NCBI GenBank assembly: GCA_002404095.1
Contig: DHJA01000257.1
Span: 6,190 to 26,188 of the forward strand
Origin: Planctomycetaceae bacterium UBA4732
GTDB lineage: Bacteria; Planctomycetota; Planctomycetia; Gemmatales; Gemmataceae
Reading direction: 5' to 3'
DNA: 19,999 bases
A model generated the notes under the pieces. It did not search any database. It worked only from the letters and a program-made list of their open reading frames with translations, and was not told the origin of the DNA. Within the stretch, counting starts at the first letter, position 1. Each line of letters begins with the position of its first letter. Positions 1 to 5,311 of the stretch are shown piece by piece. A program made the translations under genes and the position numbers.

Positions 1-23
1 AGGGGCGGGGTCTCCCCGCCCTT
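1..23. repeat. GTAG-type REP-like hairpin, edge copy inside the HDOD gene
   Basis: Positions 1-23 are identical to 3534-3556 inside mnmG. The unit is a stem of GGGCGGGG and CCCCGCCC around a TCT loop. The mnmG copy is preceded by GT, making a GTAG head; here those bases would lie just outside the window. The copy is read in frame on the minus strand as KGGETPP near residue 246 of the HDOD protein. Confidence 0.75.
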
Positions 24-758
24 TGCGCAGACTTTGGCCGGGCCGCCGTCCAACCCGAGATCCAGTCCCCGGCGGCGCGATTGTTCAATGGCATGGCGGA
101 CGCAGCGAAGCAGGGCGGGATCGGGGCCAAAAGTCCGGGCCAGTTCCGCCGGCAAATGAAGACAGCCGATGACGTTCCTCAGCCATTCCGGCAAATGCCA
201 GCGCCGGGCGAGACGCCGGCTCAAGGCGGACTGATCCAGACTCCAATGGCGCCGTTGCGTACGGGCCGGTCGCTGGGCGAATTCGGTATCGGTCAGACAA
301 GAGGCCGCCGCCGCCGTATCCGTCGCGCACATCCCCAACCAGCCGAGCGGCGCCAACAGGCCGCACGCCCACGCCTCATCCGGGTCGCAACCCACCGTCT
401 TGAGCGCGTATTCGCGGGCCGCGCCCGCCAGGGATATGGCGGTCTGATAAATCGGTCGAATGGCGGGAGCATCCCAATCGATGGCGTCTTCGCCGGGCAA
501 GTCCAAAAGACGGACGGCCTCGTCAAGGACGGCGGGGTCGAGCATACGAGTTAGAAAGGAAGGGCGTGAGGAGTCGTTGCCGGGTCGCCGCAGCAAGAGT
601 AGGACGGCGCCGGGATCGTCGCGGACGGTTGACCAAGTTATGGGGAGAGGAGATCGGGCGAGGGCGGTCAACGAAGCGGCGGAGGGCGGCAGCCAAGCGC
701 GCCGCAACACGGCCTCGGCAACGGGAGCCGAACGATCCGGTTCAGCCCGTTCCCTCAC
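1..758 (-). CDS. HDOD-type signalling protein, N-terminal part (runs off the left edge)
   Basis: An open frame of 252 codons runs from a GTG at 758 down to the window edge without a stop, so the 3' end is missing. The start is supported by AAGGAAGGAG ending 8 nt before the GTG; no such site precedes the later ATG at 545. The visible protein begins VREERAEP-like, then has WLPPSAASLTALA, VRDDPGAVLLLLR, AIRPIYQTAISLAGAARE, GLLAPLGWLGMCATD, LARRWHLPEWLRNVIGCLHLP and DPALLRCVRHAIEQS. This is the helical pattern of HDOD (HD-like, output-domain) regions that in planctomycetes often sit N-terminal to a histidine kinase or other signalling module; the canonical HD metal residues are not evident. The response regulator gene lies just upstream on the same strand (145 bp gap containing a large hairpin), so the two may work together. 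The family call is from memory of related proteins and is moderately sure; the output domain is unknown. A palindromic repeat copy lies in the coding sequence at 1-23. Confidence 0.6.
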   Translation of the reverse strand, partial: MRERAEPDRSAPVAEAVLRRAWLPPSAASLTALARSPLPITWSTVRDDPGAVLLLLRRPGNDSSRPSFLTRMLDPAVLDEAVRLLDLPGEDAIDWDAPAIRPIYQTAISLAGAAREYALKTVGCDPDEAWACGLLAPLGWLGMCATDTAAAASCLTDTEFAQRPARTQRRHWSLDQSALSRRLARRWHLPEWLRNVIGCLHLPAELARTFGPDPALLRCVRHAIEQSRRRGLDLGLDGGPAKVCAKGGETPP

Positions 759-805
759 GGCGATGGCTCCTTCCTTGGAGTAGTCAGTAGTTTCGATCAA
801 CTCAT

Positions 806-888
806 TGGCGAGCCGGGTCGCGTAAGCGCCCGGAGTTCGGTGCAGGCGCCGAAACCATCTCCTGGCGCTTACGCGACCCGGCTCGCCA
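806..888. repeat. Long palindromic repeat (GGCGTAAGC family), copy 1
   Basis: Arms 806-830 and 864-888 are perfect 25-bp reverse complements separated by 33 bp. It lies between the stop of the HTH-receiver gene (903) and the start of the HDOD gene (758), both on the minus strand. No T-run follows either outer end in the direction of transcription, so a simple rho-independent terminator is unlikely, though it could act as an RNA hairpin or processing site. The GGCGA..GCGTAAGC core resembles the palindromes at 4914-4995 and 14691-14775. Confidence 0.8.
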
Positions 889-902
889 AAAAGTTAGAGC
901 CG

Positions 903-1487
903 CTAGGCATGCGTCGCGGCCGGCTCGATTTCCAGCAACGCGCACATGTTGTCGATGAGGTCTTCGATGTTAAACGGTTTGTGGAGGAAGTCATCGGCCC
1001 CGGAAAGCCGGAGTTCTTGGATTTTGTCTTCCTCAATCATACCGCTGATGCAGAGGATTCGCACTTCCTCAAGCGTCGGGTCGGCCCGGACGCGGTGGCA
1101 TACTTCCTTGCCGTTGATGTCCGGCAGCATCACGTCGAGGACGATCAGGTCCGGGCGGTATTCCTTGACCATCATGCCGGCGTCGAAGCCGTTGCACGCC
1201 ACGCGCACGTCGAATCGGCCGTCCTCTTCGAGGACTTTGGTCATCAGCTCGACCAACTCGACGTCGTCGTCCACCAGCAGAACCTTGCGCTTGCCGCTCT
1301 CCAGCGCGTCGGTCGGGATACCGTTGTCCTTCATGAACTTGTAGAGCATTTCGCGCGGGATGCGCCGGAAGCGCGATCCGGGCACGCGGAAGCCTTTGAG
1401 CTGGCCGTTGTCGAAACAACGAATGATGGTTTGTTGGCTCACCTTGCAAACTTTGGCGGCCTCGCCGGTCGTGAAAACAGTTTTCAT
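903..1487 (-). CDS. Response regulator with N-terminal excisionase-type HTH and C-terminal receiver domain
   Basis: A 194-aa protein. Residues 1-55 form a helix-turn-helix of the MerR/excisionase DNA-binding type (FTTGEAAKVCKVSQQTIIRCFDNG, then GFRVPGSRFRRIPRE). Residues 67-185 form a complete CheY-like receiver: acidic pocket D73-D75, phospho-acceptor D118 in LIVLDVMLPD, switch residue S148 and conserved K170 in LHKPF. It is expected to receive phosphate from a histidine kinase and bind DNA; its target is unknown. The order HTH then receiver is the reverse of OmpR or NarL regulators. I place the start at 1487 because GGATGG lies 8 nt upstream; an in-frame ATG at 1499 would add MDER but its AAGGG abuts the start codon. 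A consensus promoter at 1754-1783 gives a leader of about 250 nt carrying a stable hairpin. The HDOD gene follows on the same strand. Confidence 0.88.
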   Translation of the reverse strand: MKTVFTTGEAAKVCKVSQQTIIRCFDNGQLKGFRVPGSRFRRIPREMLYKFMKDNGIPTDALESGKRKVLLVDDDVELVELMTKVLEEDGRFDVRVACNGFDAGMMVKEYRPDLIVLDVMLPDINGKEVCHRVRADPTLEEVRILCISGMIEEDKIQELRLSGADDFLHKPFNIEDLIDNMCALLEIEPAATHA

Positions 1488-1616
1488 GCGTTCATCCATC
1501 CCTTACTGGCTCGGCGCCAGTCGCACGAGTGTGGTCGCCAGGCAGCTTTCCGTATGGCGCCCGGAAACCGATATCGTCCCTGATTAATGCCTCTTGCCTA
1601 TCCGTCAGTTTCAATC

Positions 1617-1652
1617 GTTTCAATCCGCCCCCAGCCCGAAGGCTGGGGGAAA
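1617..1652 (-). repeat. 36-nt hairpin element resembling an isolated CRISPR repeat, copy 1
   Basis: On the plus strand the unit begins GTTTCAA and has a perfect 9-bp stem (1628-1636 with 641-649 of the 1600s) around CGAA. On the minus strand, which is transcribed, the loop is TTCG closed by C-G, the very stable UUCG tetraloop. A diverged copy at 15866-15901 matches over 35 nt with seven differences, one of them a compensatory A-T to G-C pair change. It lies in the leader of the HTH-receiver gene. Confidence 0.65.
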
Positions 1653-1753
1653 TCTCTTTATCACTGAAGGTGTGGACTCACGCTGCAAATCGTCCGAAGT
1701 CGGATCTGGGGGTACAACTTAGGAGGGGTTCGCCAACTTCGCCACCGCAACCA

Positions 1754-1783
1754 ATTATAACGAAACCTTGTCCGGCGTGTCAA
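1754..1783 (-). promoter_or_regulatory. Consensus sigma-70 promoter for the HTH-receiver gene
   Basis: On the minus strand TTGACA (1778-1783) and TATAAT (1754-1759) are both perfect hexamers, spaced by 18 bp. Transcription would start near 1747, about 250 nt before the start codon at 1487. Confidence 0.75.
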
Positions 1784-2012
1784 CGCGAATCACCCGTCCT
1801 GCTTTGCTGTAACTTCTTTGTTCAGGCGTACTTCCTCCTTTCTATGGGAATACGTTTCCCAATTGTATAAAATTGCGCGTTCAGCGCTCTTTCCGCCAAC
1901 CACCGAGGTCGTATCGCCGGCCCAGGGCGCCCGTAGCGCCATTGCTACCCTTCTTTCTTCGGCCAACGACACCTTCCTCATTGCACCGATTCACCCTGGG
2001 TTGCCTGGATTC

Positions 2013-3953
2013 TCAGTCGAGGTAAATCATGAGGACGGCGAGATCGGCCGGACTGATTCCACTGATTCGACCGGCCTGACCAAGATTCGCGGGGCGAATG
2101 CGACCAAGTTTTTCGCGCGCCTCGGCACGAAGCTGCGGCAGGGCGGCAAAATCGAAGTGGGCGGGGATCGGCCGCGATTCCATCCGCTGGAAGCGTTCCA
2201 CTTGCTCGGCCTGACGGTGGATATAGCCCGAATACTTCGCTTCGAGCGTCACCTGTTCCACCACGTCGGCGGGCGCGTCGAATAGTGGCCGACCCGCTCC
2301 GCGAGTCGGGTGGGAGAAAGCCACTCGCGGAGCGAGTGGCCCACCATCGACGCCCGCTGTTCGCGCCATCTCCTGAATGCGCGGCCAATCCACCTCGGGC
2401 CGGCGCAGCCACTGTTCGAGCGTCTGCTGCTCGAAGCGAACCGCCCGTAAGCGCTCCGTCAACTCCGCAATAGCGCACTCTTTGCGCTGTAAACGATCCC
2501 AGGCGTCGTTCTGTATCAGTCCGACGCGGCGACCCAGCGGCGTCAGCCGACGGTCGGCGTTGTCGTGGCGCAGCAAGAGACGGTATTCCGCCCGGCTGGT
2601 GAACATGCGGTATGGCTCGTCCACGCCTTTGGTGACAAGGTCGTCAAGCAGTACGCCGATGTAGGCCTGGCTGCGATCGAGAATGAGCGGCGGCTCCTTC
2701 TTGATCTTGAGAGCGGCGTTGGCGCCAGCCATCAATCCCTGAGCGGCGGCCTCTTCGTAGCCGGTGGTGCCGTTGATCTGGCCGGCGAAGTACAGCCCCT
2801 CGACCGGCTTGGTTTCGAGCGTCGGATGCAACTGCGTTGGCGGGGCGAAGTCGTATTCGACGGCGTAGCCCCAACGCAGCACCTCGGCGTTTTCCAGGCC
2901 AGGAATGAGGCGCAGCATCCCCTGTTGCACGTCCTTGGGCAGGCTCGTGCTGATGCCATTGCAGTAGTATTCGAGCGTATTGCGACCTTCCGGTTCCAGA
3001 AATATCTGATGGCGATCCTTATCGGCGAAGCGCACGACCTTGTCCTCGACGGACGGGCAGTAGCGCGGCCCACGACCCTCGATCTGGCCGGTGTACATCG
3101 GCGCCCGATGCAAGTTGGCGCGGATGAGTTCGTGAACCGCCTCATTGGTATAGGTAATGTGGCAATCCATCTGCGGCTGTTCGATGCGCCCTGTGGCGAA
3201 ACTAAACGGCCGGGGTTCCGGGTCGCCGGGCTGTAACTCGCACTTCGAGAAGTCGATGGTTCGTCCGTTGAGCCGGCAGGGAGTACCGGTCTTGAAGCGG
3301 GCGAGGTGAAAGCCGCAGCCCGCGAGGCTGTCGCTGAGCGCTTCGGCCGCCCCTTCTCCGGCGCGTCCGCCGCCCGTTTTGGCTTCGCCGGTGTGCATGA
3401 CGGCTTTGAGAAACGTGCCGGTCGTCAGCACGACGGCCTTGGCGCGATAGAGCGTCTCGCCCCGCGCGATCACGCCGGTAACGCGCTGGCGGGCGGGAAA
3501 GGGCGGGGAGACCCCGCCCCTACCGTCGTCTGTAGGGGCGGGGTCTCCCCGCCCTTCTTCTAGTACCAGGGCTTCCACCATTTCCTGGCGCAATGTCAAG
3601 CCGGGCTGCGCCTCGACGGTGTGCTTCATCGTGAACTGGTAGAGCTTCTTGTCGGCCTGGGCGCGGGGCGAGTGCATGGCCGGCCCCTTGGTGCGATTGA
3701 GCATACGGAACTGAATCGCGCTAGCATCGATGCACTTGCCCATTTCGCCGCCGAGCGCGTCAATCTCGCGGACGATCTGGCCCTTGGCGACTCCGCCGAT
3801 GGCCGGGTTGCAGCTCATCTGCGCGACGGCGTCCGCGTTCATGGTCAACAAGGCGGTGCGCAAACCCATGCGAGCGGCGGCGAGGGCCGCCTCGACGCCG
3901 GCATGGCCGGCGCCGACGACGATCACGTCGAACTCATAGGTAAGCGGGAACAT
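2013..3953 (-). CDS. mnmG: tRNA uridine-5-carboxymethylaminomethyl modification enzyme MnmG (GidA), with two repeat-derived insertions
   Basis: FAD-dependent subunit of the MnmE-MnmG complex that makes the cmnm5 modification at wobble U34 of certain tRNAs, in the cytoplasm. The 646-aa protein has the FAD-binding [19 protein letters not shown] at residues 12-30, SCNPAIGG (C48), [30 protein letters not shown] (about C299), [13 protein letters not shown] and the C-terminal [11 protein letters not shown] and [14 protein letters not shown]. The start at 3953 is chosen because GAGG lies 9 nt upstream and the protein then begins directly before the FAD motif; the open frame extends upstream to 4070 without family similarity. 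E. coli MnmG has 629 residues. Two stretches absent from the usual family pattern, residues 133-152 and 537-557, are translated palindromic repeats (3499-3556 and 2285-2344). Both keep the frame, and all recognisable family motifs remain, so the enzyme is probably functional. The DUF4404 gene lies 120 bp upstream. Confidence 0.96.
   Translation of the reverse strand: MFPLTYEFDVIVVGAGHAGVEAALAAARMGLRTALLTMNADAVAQMSCNPAIGGVAKGQIVREIDALGGEMGKCIDASAIQFRMLNRTKGPAMHSPRAQADKKLYQFTMKHTVEAQPGLTLRQEMVEALVLEEGRGDPAPTDDGRGGVSPPFPARQRVTGVIARGETLYRAKAVVLTTGTFLKAVMHTGEAKTGGGRAGEGAAEALSDSLAGCGFHLARFKTGTPCRLNGRTIDFSKCELQPGDPEPRPFSFATGRIEQPQMDCHITYTNEAVHELIRANLHRAPMYTGQIEGRGPRYCPSVEDKVVRFADKDRHQIFLEPEGRNTLEYYCNGISTSLPKDVQQGMLRLIPGLENAEVLRWGYAVEYDFAPPTQLHPTLETKPVEGLYFAGQINGTTGYEEAAAQGLMAGANAALKIKKEPPLILDRSQAYIGVLLDDLVTKGVDEPYRMFTSRAEYRLLLRHDNADRRLTPLGRRVGLIQNDAWDRLQRKECAIAELTERLRAVRFEQQTLEQWLRRPEVDWPRIQEMARTAGVDGGPLAPRVAFSHPTRGAGRPLFDAPADVVEQVTLEAKYSGYIHRQAEQVERFQRMESRPIPAHFDFAALPQLRAEAREKLGRIRPANLGQAGRISGISPADLAVLMIYLD
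2285..2344. repeat. Inverted pair of GTGG-type REP hairpins inside mnmG
   Basis: Plus-oriented unit: GTGG at 2285-2288, stem 2289-2297 with 2301-2309, loop TCC, one C-A mismatch. Minus-oriented unit: GTGG read from 2344-2341, perfect 9-bp stem 2332-2340 with 2320-2328, loop TCC on the minus strand. Ten bases separate them, so the two GTGG heads are at the outer ends. The pair is translated in frame in mnmG as [22 protein letters not shown]. The same family flanks the RAYT gene at 9750-9774 and 10521-10578. Confidence 0.85.
3499..3556. repeat. Inverted pair of GTAG-type REP-like hairpins inside mnmG
   Basis: Arms 3499-3523 and 3532-3556 are perfect 25-bp reverse complements separated by 8 bp. 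Each arm is itself a hairpin (8-bp stem of GGGCGGGG and CCCCGCCC around a 3-nt loop) with a GTAG or CTAC head, so two units face each other head to head. It is read in frame in mnmG as [20 protein letters not shown] further copy is at 1-23. Confidence 0.85.
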
Positions 3954-4073
3954 TCGTCCGGTCCTCGTATGGCCCGCAGTACGGGCGCTTGATGGAATAT
4001 ACCCGAAGAGGGTGGTTTGGAAAAAGAGGGACTGGCGGAATGGGGTCGTCAGGGCGCTCCCGGTCCTCATCCG

Positions 4074-4439
4074 TCAGAGGCCGATGTTCGCCAGCGCGTC
4101 CAGCAGACGACGGAAGGCGCCGGCCGTGACGGGCGCCTCCGACTCGACGCGCAACACCGCCTCTTCCAGTCCATTGCGGGCCGCCGTCAGTACCCCGGCG
4201 TCCTGCTGATGACGCAACGCGGTCAGCAATTGCGTGGCCCGGCTGGTCAGGTGGTTCATATCCGCGGGGGAAGCGGCGGCCGTCGTCTCCGGATCGTCGA
4301 GCGCGTCGAGGAAGTCGGCGAGCGCTTGCCGCGCCTGCCGTCCGAGATGCGGTGTCTCACGCAGGGCGCGGGCGACGGCGTGGAGGCTGGCGGCGCGGTC
4401 TTCGGACGACGGCGGGACTTGGGGTTCCTGTTCCGGCAT
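4074..4439 (-). CDS. DUF4404-family small protein
   Basis: A 121-aa acidic, Ala/Leu-rich, predicted helical protein with no signal peptide or membrane segment. The order of short helices, with ALRETPHLGRQARQALADFLDALDD in the middle and SEAPVTAGAFRRLLDALANIGL at the end, matches DUF4404 proteins, which end in a similar amphipathic LxxALxxIGL segment. Its function is unknown. Start 4439 is chosen because AAGGAG lies 7 nt upstream; an in-frame ATG at 4514 gives an N-terminus without family features. It is divergent from the small secreted protein gene at 4549 and is followed by mnmG after 120 bp, possibly in one transcript. Confidence 0.75.
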   Translation of the reverse strand: MPEQEPQVPPSSEDRAASLHAVARALRETPHLGRQARQALADFLDALDDPETTAAASPADMNHLTSRATQLLTALRHQQDAGVLTAARNGLEEAVLRVESEAPVTAGAFRRLLDALANIGL

Positions 4440-4548
4440 GGCGAGGCTCCTTCGTGGGAATGCGGCGACATCTTCTTCAGTTTGCCACGCCGACGTTCCG
4501 ATAACAAGCGCCATTGGTCACGCCGCCGATTCCCGCCGGAGATTCTCC

Positions 4549-4881
4549 ATGCCTCAGTCGTTGTGGAAACGCGCCGTCCTGGCCGCCGCACTGGGCCTCG
4601 CCGTTTGGTCCGCCGCGGCTCGCGCGCAAGACGCTGAGACGGTCCATCCGTACTTGGTTGATCCGGCGCAACCGCACCCGGTTCTCCACCTGCTTCACGT
4701 TCCCGTGCCCTGCTGGGCCAGCCACAACGGGTACAGTTGCAGCAGCGTCCGCTCCGAAGCCACGTTCCTCTTTGGTTCCTGCCGCGCCTTCTACGGCGAA
4801 CCCTGTATCAAAGGGCCGCCGCCCCCGCCTTGGGCGGATGACGGCAACGTGCCGCCAAGGGGCTGCGGCTGCCGCTGGTAA
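4549..4881 (+). CDS. Small secreted cysteine-containing protein
   Basis: A 110-aa protein with a clear Sec signal peptide: MPQSLWKRAVLAAALGLAVW then SAAARA, with likely cleavage before QDAE. The mature part has six cysteines (PCW, YSC, GSC, PCI, GCGC), a poly-proline stretch and ends in GCGCRW, suggesting disulfide stabilisation outside the cytoplasm. The start is supported by GGAG 7 nt upstream; longer upstream readings of this frame have no support and overlap the divergent gene. A long palindrome followed by a T-run lies 33 nt after the stop and probably terminates the transcript. I do not recognise the family and assign no function. Confidence 0.7.
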   Translation: MPQSLWKRAVLAAALGLAVWSAAARAQDAETVHPYLVDPAQPHPVLHLLHVPVPCWASHNGYSCSSVRSEATFLFGSCRAFYGEPCIKGPPPPPWADDGNVPPRGCGCRW

Positions 4882-4913
4882 CTCCCCTAGTTGCAAGGTC
4901 AAGCGACCGCTTG

Positions 4914-4995
4914 GCGAACGGCCGGCGTAAGCCGACTGGTGCTTCCCGTCTCAATGACGGCATCAAGTACCAGCCGGCTTACGCCGGCCGTTCGC
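4914..4995 (+). repeat. Long palindromic repeat (GGCGTAAGC family), copy 2; probable terminator
   Basis: Arms 4914-4940 and 4969-4995 are 27-bp reverse complements with one mismatch; the spacer can pair further (CCGTC with GACGG). Six Ts directly follow on the plus strand (4996-5001), so it probably also works as a rho-independent terminator for the gene ending at 4881. The arms are almost identical to those at 14691-14775. Confidence 0.85.
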
Positions 4996-5053
4996 TTTTT
5001 TCCACCGCACAATTTCCTACCGAACGGCGTCTTACAAAGATAGGGAGGTACGC

Positions 5054-5299
5054 ATGGTCCTGGACGCCGAAGCCGGTCGGGTGTTGGAGCCGTTCCGAAA
5101 ATACCTGCGCGTCCTCGCCAACGTCCATCTCGACGCCCGGCTGCGCGGGAAGCGCGTCTCCGTTTGTGGCCGGACGAAAAGTTCTCGAGAATATCAGAAT
5201 TTCCTTGCCTTTCTACGCGCCCGGCGGTTTAATCTACAAAAGGGTCTCGCAGAACGGTCTGCAACCCCCTTGAGAGACTCCCACACAACCGCTAAGTAA
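5054..5299 (+). pseudogene. Truncated ECF sigma-70 factor, N-terminal remnant
   Basis: The 81-codon frame has a good ribosome binding site (GGGAGG, 6 nt before the ATG). Its first 33 residues, with the core VLEPFRKYLRVLANVHLDARLRGK, match the N-terminus of planctomycete ECF sigma factors, which normally continue with a D-S-D-V-V-Q-Q-T region 2 motif. Here the similarity ends after RGK near 5152, and the remaining 48 residues are unrelated. Regions 2 and 4 are absent in all frames nearby, so it cannot work as a sigma factor. The stop is only 12 nt before the next start codon, so it could still be translated as a leader peptide for the surface protein gene. The sigma call rests on remembered family sequence. 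Confidence 0.55.
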
Positions 5300-5311
5300 G
5301 GAGACGGCAGC

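Larger units (their letters stand above)
1488..2012. other. Non-coding stretch between mnmG and the HTH-receiver gene
   Basis: I see no supported gene in these 525 bp. It holds the end of the mnmG transcription region, a minus-strand consensus promoter (1754-1783) and a long leader with a CRISPR-repeat-like hairpin (1617-1652). A minus-strand 63-codon frame (1790-1981) has no convincing ribosome binding site or recognisable content. A strong AAGGAGG-like sequence at about 1835-1841 on the minus strand is not followed by an ATG, GTG or TTG at usable spacing. Confidence 0.6.

Noticed and set aside
840..1583. 247-codon plus-strand frame opposite the response regulator
   Set aside because: It mirrors the HTH-receiver gene, has no ribosome site and begins within the palindrome.
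1790..1981. 63-codon minus-strand frame after mnmG
   Set aside because: No convincing ribosome binding site, no recognised content, and it ends just before an independent promoter.
3954..4070. N-terminal extension of MnmG to 4070
   Set aside because: The 39 extra residues lack family similarity, and the start at 3953 has a ribosome site directly before the FAD-binding segment.
5182..5191. 10-bp palindrome TTCTCGAGAA upstream of the surface protein gene
   Set aside because: Too short and isolated to call an operator; no adjacent promoter hexamers at good spacing.
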